Shown here piece by piece: positions 20,601 through 30,500 of a DNA stretch of 64,000 nucleotides. The DNA lies in assembly GCA_030490835.1 (NCBI GenBank), contig CM059971.1, positions 75,968,224-76,032,223 of the forward strand, in the 5' to 3' direction. This DNA is from Annona cherimola. Its lineage: Eukaryota > Streptophyta > Magnoliopsida > Magnoliales > Annonaceae. The notes beneath the pieces were generated by a model, which did no database searches, was not told the DNA's origin, and worked only from the letters and a program-made list of their open reading frames with translations. Each line of letters begins with the position of its first letter. Within the stretch, counting starts at the first letter, position 1. The position numbers and the translations under genes were made by a program.

Positions 20601-23031
20601 GAAGGAATAAAAATATTATTTTTATTTTAGGCTAAAATAATACATAAAATCTAATCCTATGCGCTGATTCAACGGTCCAGATCGATTTGTTAAGTCCAGG
20701 AAATACTACTGCTAAAGCGGGGACGTAAAAATAAAACGGCAACCCCAAAGCACGTAAACATTTTCCCGCGGGATCCACGGGCTCCACGTGTCACATGTCC
20801 ATACGCCGATTTGCTACCTTAGTTTCGTCGAGAACTGATTGGCTCGTACAGCTGCGCTGGCGCTGAACCTCGATTCATGATTGGCGGACGCAAAATGCAG
20901 CCAACCGGCGGTTAATCTGCATAAACAGCGGGTATTAACTGCCTGGAAGACCGAGACAATTACGAAATCGCCACTGTCAGCTACTGAAGAGGACATCCCG
21001 TCCGTCCGTCCATGCTGTCGTCAGAGACTGAGAGCAGCCAAAGCTGCTGTCGCCGCTGGGTTCCCCACCGCCGTACTCTTCCACCTGCACCTTACGAAGC
21101 CCGCCCCCCACCCCACCCCCCAAATGCAGCCTTACCCGGATTGAGCCCCCAGACTTCAATCAGGAGAGGCAAGTAATGTGATGAATTGGGTGTCTGAAGA
21201 TTGAAATATGGGTCAGGTTCTATTAGTTAAAAATAGTTTATATGGAGGATAAATGGGTCAGCTTCTATTACTCAGAAACAGTTTACATGGAGGATATGGA
21301 CTCTTTTTTCAATGCTATGTACTGGTAAAATACACGCTTTCATTTGGGTTATTTGAACCATTTTAAGATGGATTAGTGTTTTCCATCATTAAGGTGGATT
21401 GCTAGTTGATTTATCAACAAAAAATCAAAATCAATGCCAGCATAAGATTTCAAATCTGCTGTTGAAGGAGATGTACTCTGATCACACACATGAATTGATC
21501 ATACGTGCGGGGAGAGTGTGCTTTTTTGACGTTGAGCTATAGCATTTCGTCCAACTTTTATATCTGATATCTTTTCTGACTTTTTCTTATAGCGTTTGAG
21601 GTGAGGAAATGATGATATGGACCATTTCTCTGTCAGGAAACATGGCTGAGAAATCGCACACGAAGCTACTCGAGATTCTAAAGAAGAAAATTGGTTATAT
21701 CTGCAGTTATTTCATGACAAAAATAGGAAGCCCTTACTTTCACCCAACATGGATAAATAGCAAACTGCAACTCCTGGTTAGTTTTTCACATAAAAGCGAC
21801 GACAAAGCTGGCTAAAGCAACTAAAGAAGACCAAGGCGTACAGTGGACTTGTTTCTCTCTTCGGGGCGAGAGATGGATGCTTTGAACAACACTTCAAAAA
21901 TTGATTTCTTTTTTTCTTCTCCTCTCTTTTTCTCCCCATTTTTTTCTTTTCTTTATTGGACATTTGTACTCTATCCTTTCCGTGGTTGAAACTGACGTGT
22001 TATTAAGGTAGCGTCAAACGAGACAATGCCATTGGCCTAGAAATGGGCTAATAGGAATGCGACAGCTTTGCTGCACAGCCTTTGCTAGGTTGATTGGTGA
22101 CGTCTAGAGGGAGATATAGAGAGAGAGAAAGACAAAGAGAGAGAAAGCACCCAAGTTTGAGAAAGAGGAACAAAGGCCGGGGAAAGAGAGAAAATGGCAA
22201 GGATATGTTTATGAACTTGAAATCCATGGAAGCAATATAGACAGCAAGATGGGCTAATTCCCTCGAATGGCCTTTACTTGTTGCTATTTCTTCCACCTCA
22301 ACTACTCCAACATCAGACATTTGTGCATCACCCAAACAAAGAAAGATGAACAAAAGAACTCTGAAAGGCGCGTCAAATTGAAATGGGGAGAAGCCCATGT
22401 GAGCATTTCCTTTTTGCAAATGATCAAAGTGGCATAAAATGATTAAAACAGAAAGAAGCATTCCACATGGCATATAAGAAGGAAGCTTTTGGGTTATCCA
22501 ACTTAGAAAAACAAAATCTAACTGAAGAAGCTGCATCCGATACAAAAACAGTAACATATGGTATTATTCTATTATTCTAAGAATCAGAAAGGCAAACAAC
22601 TCGAAAACGAGAAAAGGAGACACCTTTAATTCAGAGTCGTAGAAAATAAAAGAATAGCAAAAAAAAGAAATATAAAATTACCAACTTCACCAACTGCGAA
22701 ATAATTAGAACCAGCAATTCCCCAAACGAGATCAGACAAATCTTAAGTTAAGCAAGAGGGAAAAGGATTCCGGAAAAAAAAAAAAATAACTAACTAAAAA
22801 ACTAAATACTAAAAACGAGATGTTTGATGGAAGTAGTGCTGTTATATACCTGTTGTTGGCGTACTCGTAGAGGCGACCGCGGCTGGAGAAGACGATAAGA
22901 GCGACTTCAGCTTCGCAAAGAACTGATAATTCGTAGGCCTTTTTGAGGAGACCGTTGCGGCGCTTGCAGAAGGTAACCTGGCGGTTGGTCGTGTTCTCGA
23001 TGCGTTTGATCTCAATCTTACCTCGCCCCAT
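8577..23031 (-). CDS. STK: AGL11/SEEDSTICK-like MIKC MADS-box gene, exons 1-4, 3' end missing
   Basis: A type II (MIKC) MADS-domain transcription factor of the AGAMOUS clade, a family that binds CArG boxes as dimers and tetramers in the nucleus. Coding exons on the minus strand: 23031-22850 (182 nt), 9083-9002 (82 nt), 8821-8760 (62 nt), 8676-8577 (100 nt). They join in frame to 142 codons, and all introns begin GT and end AG. Residues 1-60 are the MADS domain ([15 protein letters not shown]...). The I region ([11 protein letters not shown]) follows, and the K domain begins in exon 3 ([13 protein letters not shown]) and exon 4 ([20 protein letters not shown]). HLMGEAL and [19 protein letters not shown] favour the D-lineage (STK/AGL11, ovule identity) over AGAMOUS itself. 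The MADS box has [10 protein letters not shown] where SVLCDAEVAL is usual. The two 42-nt K exons and the C-terminal exon are not seen. The gypsy element occupies the DNA beyond exon 4, so the gene is either split by a very long intron 4 or truncated. Confidence 0.9.
8760..8821 (-). CDS. STK: MADS gene exon 3 (start of K domain)
   Basis: Exactly 62 nt, between an acceptor ending CTCAG and donor GTAATG. It encodes [20 protein letters not shown] plus two bases of an Arg codon completed by exon 4. It is too short to appear as an independent reading frame. Confidence 0.93.
9002..9083 (-). CDS. STK: MADS gene exon 2 (I region)
   Basis: The acceptor is GGCTGCAG before 9083 and the donor GTAAGA follows CAA at 9002. 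It encodes [18 protein letters not shown] and on to VNSQ. Its 82-nt length is the usual size in this clade. Confidence 0.93.
9893..10170. mobile_element. Decayed copy of the hairpin-ended miniature element family
   Basis: The order of words GGACCC, ATGATCATGAAAT, ATAATCTACTCTAC, ATTTAGAATTATCTATTTTATT, CATCCAAAT matches the element at 42026-42396 over roughly 180 bp. The palindromic tips are absent here. The match was judged by eye. Confidence 0.5.
12912..13058 (+). pseudogene. Coding-like fragment of unknown origin, 48 codons
   Basis: It runs from an ATG to a TGA and has protein-like composition ([18 protein letters not shown]..., then [19 protein letters not shown]), with GC content above the surrounding intron. 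I do not recognise the family. It could be a transposon-captured or duplicated host exon. No splice sites or continuation were found, and a chance frame is possible. Confidence 0.2.
13547..15947. mobile_element. 2.4-kb unit bounded by a 118-bp inverted repeat
   Basis: The arm at 13547-13664 and the arm at 15831-15947 are reverse complements with only about ten differences. Both contain, for example, ACGTCATCAATGCAATTAAG or its complement. About 2.17 kb lies between them and includes the five-copy tandem repeat. This could be a transposon with long terminal inverted repeats or an inverted duplication. No transposase is visible and I see no clear target-site duplication. Confidence 0.55.
13951..14435. 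repeat. Five imperfect tandem repeats, 83-102 bp
   Basis: Units begin at GATATTCTTA near 13955, 14045, 14147, 14248 and 14331. Each carries AACTTCCAAACAACAATTTA and CTCACCAATCAACTC, so CCAATCA is present five times on the plus strand, antisense to the host gene. Spacing varies (90, 102, 101, 83) through partial internal duplications. A diverged single unit near 39750-39830, followed by similar sequence, suggests a transposon origin. Confidence 0.85.
16844..17066 (+). repeat. 5' LTR of the miniature LTR element
   Basis: It starts TGATAGGCAC and ends CTTACCA, and the tRNA-Met-type primer-binding site follows after AG. Confidence 0.9.
17085..17445 (+). pseudogene. gag-like remnant inside the miniature LTR element
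   Basis: A frame at 17155-17442 reads a heptad-rich, Gln-rich segment resembling the N-terminal coiled coil of Ty3/gypsy Gag proteins. No capsid core or CCHC knuckle remains. It probably marks descent from an autonomous gypsy parent. Confidence 0.4.
17793..18061. mobile_element. hAT-like miniature element, TAGGGTRTRTTTGG family, copy 1
   Basis: It starts TAGGGTATATTTGG and ends with the near-complement GTCAAACACACCCT. The interior (TGATATGATAAGAGTAATGA, then AGAAATGATTGAAAAGTAGG) recurs in related copies elsewhere in the window. It is nested within the miniature LTR retrotransposon. No convincing 8-bp duplication remains. Confidence 0.6.
18649..18873 (+). repeat. 3' LTR of the miniature LTR element
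   Basis: It starts TGATAGGCAC and ends CTTACCG, so the terminal A is mutated. It aligns along its whole length with the 5' LTR. Confidence 0.9.
18879..20689. other. MADS intron 1, middle part, nothing recognised
   Basis: AT-rich, without an arrangement of motifs I can name. Repeated GTTGCAACAA-like words at 18900-19075 resemble tails of CACTA-type elements but no ends are visible. Confidence 0.4.
20690..22560 (-). promoter_or_regulatory. GC-richer, repeat-poor part of MADS intron 1 with CCAATCA and CCAATGG motifs
   Basis: Intron 1 of AG-clade genes is known to carry enhancers. Here the 0.3-2.2 kb downstream of exon 1 differs from the rest of the intron: it has more G, C and CpG, no long inverted repeats and no transposon ends that I can see. 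In the gene's sense CCAATCA occurs at 22097-22091, 20884-20878 and 20842-20836; the last two are 42 bp apart. A LEAFY-type core CCAATGG/CCATTGG is at 22029-22035, and a G-box CACGTG lies near 20784-20789. CCAATCA repeats and LEAFY sites are conserved in the AGAMOUS intron. Whether these copies function is inference. A 169-codon minus-strand frame at 22557-22048 looks non-coding. Confidence 0.4.
22850..23031 (-). CDS. STK: MADS gene exon 1 (start codon and MADS domain)
   Basis: The ATG is at 23031, giving 60 codons plus two bases and ending ...AACAACAG at a GTATAT donor. The phase matches exon 2, whose first base C completes a Ser codon (ANNS). The frame runs on past the donor to a stop in the intron, which is read-through and not real coding. 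Confidence 0.95.
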
Positions 23032-23365
23032 CTCCTTTTTCCCTCTCTTTGTTCTCTTTCTCCCTCTCTATCAGCTACTGAGCTAGCTGTTCTCTTCCTC
23101 GATTCCCCAAGCTGCAACGCAAAGAGGGGACGGTTTCTAGCTTTTAGCAAAAGGGATGCAACTAAGTGGGAATTGAATAGGAACAGAAACAACAAAAAAT
23201 ATGAGATGAATCCCGAAGAGGCGAGACATGGGTTTTGGGGATTGCTTACTGGGGTCAGAAGGAAAATGGAAATGAACAGATTTTTCTATTTGTTTTGCCC
23301 CCAGAGCCCCCTTTTTATTCGAGCGATCCTTCTGCAGTGAGCTAAAGATGCAGGAAACGGAAGCA
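23032..23365 (-). promoter_or_regulatory. MADS gene 5' UTR with a likely intron
   Basis: Upstream of the ATG there is a plausible acceptor (CGTTGCAG, exon resuming at 23111) and a donor GTAAGC after 23250. This gives a 138-bp intron at 23249-23112, and a 5'-UTR intron is a recurring feature of AG-clade genes. The proximal UTR is rich in GA/CT. The transcription start near 23360 is inferred from the TATA boxes. Confidence 0.5.
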
Positions 23366-23388
23366 GTTTGGCTGCTGCAGGTGAGAGT

Positions 23389-23404
23389 ATTTATAGGATT
23401 TATA
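23389..23404 (-). promoter_or_regulatory. Paired TATA boxes of the MADS gene
   Basis: In the gene's sense, CTATAAATCCTATAAATACT contains two TATAAAT boxes nine bases apart (23404-23398 and 23395-23389). They lie about 360 bp upstream of the ATG, just downstream of the GA repeat. Confidence 0.6.
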
Positions 23405-23454
23405 GCGACCCTTTACCTGAAATCTCTCAAGTTATAAGAGGGTGGAGGGGGAGA

Positions 23455-23458
<4 letters not shown>

Positions 23459-23518
<60 letters not shown>
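23459..23518 (-). repeat. Uninterrupted (GA)30 microsatellite in the MADS gene promoter
   Basis: Sixty bases of GA (CT in the gene's sense) lie about 55-115 bp upstream of the TATA boxes. A further CT run is at about 23601-23613. GA-rich boxes in the Arabidopsis STK promoter are known binding sites for BPC1-type GAGA-binding proteins, so a regulatory role is plausible. Length variation is also expected of a plain microsatellite. Confidence 0.9.
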
Positions 23519-23520
<2 letters not shown>

Positions 23521-25587
23521 CATTGTAGGTAGAAGAAAGACAGAAAAGATGCGTAGATATTAAAGGTGACGAAGACGTCTCGTAGTCGTATGATGCAAGC
23601 TCTCTCTCTCTCCTGTAACTTGGCTTACGCGCGCACTCATCTCATTGTTGATCGAGATTATCTGGGAATACGACAGCTTCCGCATACACGACAAATGATG
23701 CATGCATTGCATGTTTGATGCTCCGCCAGTGCCTTTCTCATGCTCAGGTAGCTACATCCTAATTTAACATATTTGGATAAATGATAAAGTATAAACAAAA
23801 AGCTTTCACTTTTCTTGATAAAATCATATGCAGTTCTACTTTTTTAACGTAAAATCTTATCATTTATAATTACTTACATCTTTAAATAAAAATTTTATTT
23901 TGATATTTACTGATGTTATGTCCTCCTGTATATCTTCGAAGTGCACATTACGTTTCTTTACTCAAATAACCCCTTCGCCCACTCTGCAATTTTTCTTTAA
24001 TGAAAAATTACCCACCTAATAATTGCATGAATAAGAACTACCATGCTAGGGTATAAAAGACCCATGCATCTAGTAAAAATAAAATAACATTCACATGAAG
24101 CCTAGTTGTATTCATAACTAACTCATTTTTTACATTCTTGTTTATCTTTCTTTTAAAAAGTTCACTTATTTTATTCTAATTGTTTACTTTAGAACTAATT
24201 TCACGTAATTCCTTCTATAAAAAAAATTCACGTAATTCCTGATTGGTGGAACCTGATTTCTAAATCATTAGTTAGAATTTTACCATAAAAAAAACCATTA
24301 GTTAGAATTTTGTAATCCATCCATTTTAGTTAAAATAATTTTTATTATGTTACCAAAAATTATTTTCATCTAACTTCGATGCATGTTGCATCATTTAAGA
24401 GTGCATAAAAACATGTGTAAAATACGAAAATTACTAATCCGTTGATATAAGCATTGAAGTGTTATAAATTCATTCGTGTGCATAGAAAGAATATCTCTGA
24501 AGGTGGTAATGGTGTTAATTAAAAGTTCTAAAATTCATATGAAAAATCGAACAAATATTATAATTGAACTATAATTGATAATGACTTGTCAAATATTTGG
24601 TTTAGATGAAAATTGGATTCTGAATTGAATAATTATTTTAAATAAAACACATGATTGAATTATGATCCAGTAATTGATCAGTTTGGCGGAACTGCATGTT
24701 CCATTGAATTCGAACTTTTTTTTTTCTCTTACCATAATTGCGTCTTTCTTTCAATTATACCGTGTGAATAGCCTGCAATTTGTGAGCCGGCCGTGAAAGA
24801 CTTGCCGGACCTATTTCCAGACTTGCGTGTGAATTTTGGTTTTGGTTCTTGCCTCGATTCCTCCAAAAAAAAAGACAAAATGCAAATTAAGATTGGGCTG
24901 TACCTAGTACTTAGTGCAACGGTACTTTTGTAGTTAAAATTATTATTATTATTATTATTTGTAGTTAAATCTAAATGTTGTACTAAATATTAATTTTGGC
25001 TACGTTTGAAAAAGTTTTATATTTTTTTGATGAAAAAATTTTGTTATCTTGAAGTAGTCATGTATAACTGGTCAAAAATAGTAGTATGTATAAATAATTA
25101 TATATATGCATGCAAAATGATATATATGAGATTTGATCATATGCAACCGGCAGCAATTAGGGATGTATTTTTTAAAAAAACCTGTTATTCTAGATATATT
25201 TAACCTATAAATTAAACTTTACTATTTTTGTATGTGTACATATTAATTTTGAATTTTAAATATATGGGTATTTTAGTCATTTTTAAAAATTAAAGATTAT
25301 TAAAATACCCATTTATTTAAAAATTGGTAAAAATATTTACACATTTATAAAATAGTAAAACTTTGTTTATAAATTAATTACCTAAATTAATAGTTTATAA
25401 AAAATAAAAAAAAATACTTAGGCTGGCTGCATGGGTTCATCGACATGTATATATAGCCTAACAAAAAATATATGCAACAAAAAGCTAGCTGCTTTAATTA
25501 AATCTCATGCAATGGTGACACATAAGTGGGAATTCTATTTTTCTCCTTTTGAAATCATGTCCTCGTAAATGTGTCACTACCTTAAAG
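23519..25587. other. Region upstream of the MADS gene, no gene
   Basis: Sequence becomes strongly AT-rich beyond about 23760. A relic of the AT-rich foldback core lies at about 25205-25400, and a TTA/ATT microsatellite is near 24941-24960. No coding signal. Confidence 0.5.
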
Positions 25588-26114
25588 TAGGGGTGGGAAT
25601 TAGGTAGACCATACTAGGTTAGGATTTGACGAACTCTAATTTTATGTTTTAAAAATTCTGTTTAACCATATTCTTATATCGGGTTGAGACGAGGTTGCTT
25701 TGACCCTTTTTTTTTTAATAGGTCCCCAAACAAACTTTGAATTAGTATTGGACCAGTTTCGAGACATCAGTCACGTAAAAATGCTTGTCAAATAAGATAA
25801 TTTTAAGAATTTATATACCTATCAAATATAAAGATATATCTATGCTAATTATTTTTTATCATCTACGTCTATGTTAAGTTTAAATGTTATATACTTCAGT
25901 ATTTTACTAACGATTAAAAAACACATCATTGCTAAAACAAAACATGAAAAAATATAGTATAACTTTGTTAAAAGAGATTAATATACAATTATATGTAAGA
26001 GTTATATGTATGCGTAAATTCCACTTATTGATTCTTATATTATTTTTTGAATAAATTAATTTTTCTATTGTTGATATAGTTAATTATAAAAAAATATGAA
26101 AATTTTGAAAGAAA

Positions 26115-26146
<32 letters not shown>

Positions 26147-26367
26147 TAAATATAGACTTATAATTTTTAATAAATTAATATATACGGGGTGGATCGAGAT
26201 TCTTTGGGTTGGAACATGGTCAACTGCCCTGATCCTATTTTTAAATTCAGATCAAAAATTTTGACTCATCATTATACCTTAGTAAAAAAAACGTTAATTT
26301 TATCTGATTAAAAATAGGTTAAATTAGGTACAGGTCACGGATTTAACCCACCTCACTTCTTACCCTA
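25588..26367. mobile_element. hAT-type nonautonomous element (TAGGGGTGGGAAT family), copy 1
   Basis: It starts TAGGGGTGGGAAT and ends with a decayed complement TTCTTACCCTA. Flanks CCTTAAAG and CCTTATAA form a 6/8 match to the 8-bp duplication typical of hAT elements. The interior aligns with the copy at 26831 (for example TTTATATACCTAT, then ATATACAATTATATGTAA). Confidence 0.75.
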
Positions 26368-26830
26368 CCTTATAAGAGGATTAAGGCCCAATCCGCGTCC
26401 AGATAAGCAATCAGCCTCTTTTGATGGTGCAGGTATACATTGTTTGCTGAGAATAAATCTAGCACATTTATTCACCGATCACTCACTCACTCCGCTGATC
26501 GTGGGCCACATTTTCTCCTCCAGCTATAGTTAGCCGTGTACAGTGCCTGACACAAGTGAAGTTGACTGCCACGTGACATCCTGCACTGCACAGCAAACCA
26601 TTTCACCAATTCTAGCCACATTTATGGTAAATATAGGAGGCACCCCAGCCGCTGCAATTTGCCATTTTCTTACCCATCTTTAACGCGAGGAGGGCCATTG
26701 TCATTGCCGCCTCCTCCTGCGGTCCACCCATCTGCCATCCAACACATTTGCATCATGCTTCTTCACGTGAACCTTGCCCCCACAACATTTCAACTTCACC
26801 ACCTCCTCCTACGGGGGCGTCCCTCTGTAC
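26368..26830. other. GC-richer unique spacer between two related hAT elements
   Basis: Contains CACGTG words and CCTCCTCCTGCGG-like runs and looks like older host sequence. A 78-codon frame here has no recognisable domain, and I do not call a gene. Confidence 0.4.
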
Positions 26831-27589
26831 TAGGGGTGGGAATCGGAATGAGTCTTATCGGGTCAGGGTTTGCTCAACCTGACCCTACTTTTTAAATTTT
26901 CAGTTTGATCCTATTTTTATATGAGATTAGGACAAAGTCGGTTTAACCTTTGCTTTTTTTTTTAATAGGTCCCGGGATAAACTTCGGATTGATATTAGAC
27001 CAGTTGTGGGATAGCGGATTGGATAAAAAATGCTGGTCAAATAAGATGATTTCTAGAATTTATATACCTATTAAACATAAAGATACATCTATACTAAATT
27101 TAAATATTTATATGCTTTAATATTTTACTAATTATTAAAAACACATCATTACTAAAACAAAACATGAGAAAATAGAGTATAAATTTATTAAAATAGATTA
27201 ATATACAATTATATGTAATATCAAAATATATATACAATTATACGTAAGAGTTATATATAGGTGGAAATTCCTCTTATTGGTTCTTATATTGTTTTCTGGA
27301 TAAATTAATTCTTCCACTGTTGATATACGTAATTATATGTGAAAACTATAAAAGAAAATAATAATAAGATTTAAACATAGACTTATAATTTTTAATAAAT
27401 CAATATATGCGGGGCGAGTCAAGTCGAGTAGGGACATGGTCGACCCACCCAGATCTTATTTTTTTTTAATTGATTCAAAATTTCTGACATATCCCTATAC
27501 TGGGTCAAAAAGACATTAGTTTTACCCATTCAAAAACAGGTCAGGTCAAGGTCGAATCACAGGTCGATCTGCCCCAATTCCCACCCCTA
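26831..27589. mobile_element. hAT-type nonautonomous element (TAGGGGTGGGAAT family), copy 2
   Basis: Terminal inverted repeats TAGGGGTGGGAAT and ATTCCCACCCCTA are perfect over 13 bp. The 8-bp flanks are CTCTGTAC (26823-26830) and CTCTATAC (27590-27597), a 7/8 target-site duplication. 759 bp, no transposase. Confidence 0.9.
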
Positions 27590-27597
27590 CTCTATAC

Positions 27598-30500
27598 AAC
27601 CCTTGCTTCCAACTTCCAATAGAGCTTCAAGCTAGCTTCAATGTTCCATCAATATCAGTGCCTCAAAAAAAAAGTTCTTATATGCCATCATCACATTTTT
27701 CTCAGTCAAATCACATTAAATATTATATGCAGCAAAATAGTAACTAAAAGATAATGTTGTGCAGGAAATTGACAAAAAAAAAAAACTTGCTGCATTTATT
27801 AGTATTTGTGGCCGATTTTTTTAGTCATTATGCAATATTACATATCATCTTATATTACAATAATCAAGCTCAATAATCCGTAAATAAGCTCTCATCTCAA
27901 AGTCGACTCGTCGAACCCACGTCCATAAGCTGTTTGCCCGCATCCCGACCAACCAAACTACAACCCAATTGGTGCAGCCAACCAACTTCAATTACCCTAA
28001 TCTCTCATGTATCTCCTCAATTTTTTCTTCCATTTTAACTTTGAAAATAAATATCAAGTATCCTTGATATTGTATATGCTTTATCTAAGATAAAATTTTA
28101 GCATACTATAAATTATTTTAACCCGTTTTCTTAGCTCCAAAGCAACATGCTTTTGGAAACCTACCTACTTAGAGTTGGGTCAGGTTTGAATTGATTAAAT
28201 TGTATAAATAACTTAAATGAAAGGGCTTTTCATTTGTACCTATATGATTGGGTGAAATTCCAAACATATTTTTTAAGTTTTATAAAATTATTAAACACCC
28301 TGAAACATTTACATGAAGTTGTAGACTTGTCCCCTCCAATATTGCTAGAGCTGGATTGGTGATCGAACTAGCGAAAAATTGGTTTCTTTTGGACCAGTTT
28401 GAATGTGTGAATTCAGCGTTATATATTCATGATTTCATAAACATTTACAATTATTTAAATTTTAATATTCATAACTTCAAAGGCTGGTGCCCCGAACTGA
28501 TGGGTGTTTAAATGTTGCCTGAACGTTGTCTTCCTTATTTACGGGAGCATCCTCAAGTATCTAATATCGTATGATCTCCCTTGTTTTATATTTGGGAGCT
28601 TGTAGTCTTTCTTTTGCAAATTGTAAAAATTGTTACGGAGCTTAATTGTAATATAAGTCAAGATATGATATAAAAGTACACAAAAACTCCAAAAGGTTGA
28701 ACGTTAAATTGAGAATCTATTATTGTAATAACTAAAATAAGCAAAAAATTAATAAAATCTTTTCAAAGGTACATTAAATAAGCATAAATATACCATATTA
28801 AATCAAAGAAAAATAATGTCATCAATTGATTTAAGAGATACAATTTTGACTTTTAAAAAAAAATCTAAACCGATCAGACCTCTCGAGCCGGATTAAACAC
28901 CAGTGATCCCTTCTGATAGGGTTTCGTGAATGTCAGTTTATTTTAACAAAATGACGACAATGGTCCAATTAGTAACAAATTGATTTTTATTGTCATTATT
29001 TCGATTATCAAAATGCTTATTTATATATAATTACATCATGGTATATTTACTAGTTAAATGGTTTTTACATTAATTGCAACAAAATAATGGTTATAAATTA
29101 TAAGCCTTACTATAATACAAATTAAAATAATTTTTCATCATTTCATCAGAAATTCTAATTGTCATCCACGAAAACCTAACAGAGAAACACACATGTTAGT
29201 TCATGACAATATTGTGGGGTGTTCTCTAATTTTGTGAAACTAAAGAACATGCTTACAACTTTAAATATAGATGCAGCCACGACGCCAAAAACAAAAAAAA
29301 AAAAAAAAAAAAAAAAAAGAGTAGAGTAAAACGATAGGATGAAAAGCAAAACAAGTCTTTGACAATACCTCTCTAAAAAAAAATGATTATTAGGAAATGC
29401 TACGTTCTTTGATTTTGCCAGTGGGAGAAGAAACGTAGATATATAGTGCACTCCCAGTGGGGCCCTGATAAAATTAGTGCATTCGTGCAATGATGATTGA
29501 AGGCTATTCAATAAAACCATCTGTTTTTCGGTTCGGCCTAATAGATGAAAAATGGAGTTTTCAATGCGCTGCCTAATACCATAAATGCACTGAAAACCTT
29601 CAATCATTCTCTCCGCCGTTTCTCCTCTGTTTGTAACCGTTTCTTTTTATGATGTCACCCTTTTGACAATTGAACGAGCACAATTCGAATAACGTCACGG
29701 TATATATTCAATTTTATTACTTTTATTTTGTTTTTCCAAATAACGGGCTTTTTTTTATTGATTTGTACAAATTATAGCTCATTTGATATTCTAATCAAGA
29801 TCAATGATCCTACATGGGATACAACAAGCTCACACTTATTTATACAAGAGACCACATGCATTCTCTTTACTGTCAAAAGAGAGGCCAAATGCTCCCACTT
29901 AGGTTATGGGGGTTCGACGTCTCCATGAGGTAGCCTATGTCATTATCACTGAGCAACGTCTTAGTAGCAATTAAGAAGCTTCTTTCCTTTACCAAATTCA
30001 ATTTCTATAAAACATTCTACTTTTATCATTACCAATATTTTCAATATATTCTTCCTGCAGATGGGATCCATTTAATAATAAAAATCAAAATCATACCATC
30101 CACTACATTTAGAATTATTTATTTAACTTGAACGCAAAGTTCCATCAAAATCAAGTATGTGCATTGCCAAATGTAAGAAAGGCATGAAATCATTGCAACA
30201 AAATTGTTTGGTATGTATTAATTTTAAAATTATTAGGTCAACATCTAAACCTTCTAAAGCATCAATCTTGTGTAGATAAATAATTCCGAGAAGTATTATA
30301 ACATTCTAATTTAATACATGTAAATGTATTTAAGTATTTTTCATAATCAACATATGGAAGTCTATATTTTTGAGCAGGTATGGACCACCAAAAACTTAAA
30401 TTAGATTAATTTTTAACATCATGATGAATACATAAACTTCTTAGAACATTCTAATCTAATATATGTAAATTTATTTAAGTATTTTTCATAATCAACATAT

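Noticed and set aside
22048..22557. 169-codon minus-strand frame in MADS intron 1
   Set aside because: The composition is that of pyrimidine-rich intron DNA (Leu, Ser, Phe runs). There is no domain, and it sits within a spliced intron.
22842..23195. 117-codon frame overlapping MADS exon 1
   Set aside because: It is an out-of-frame shadow of the MADS exon and its leader.
29176..29607. 143-codon minus-strand frame
   Set aside because: It crosses a poly-A/T run encoding a phenylalanine stretch. No recognisable domain or splice structure.
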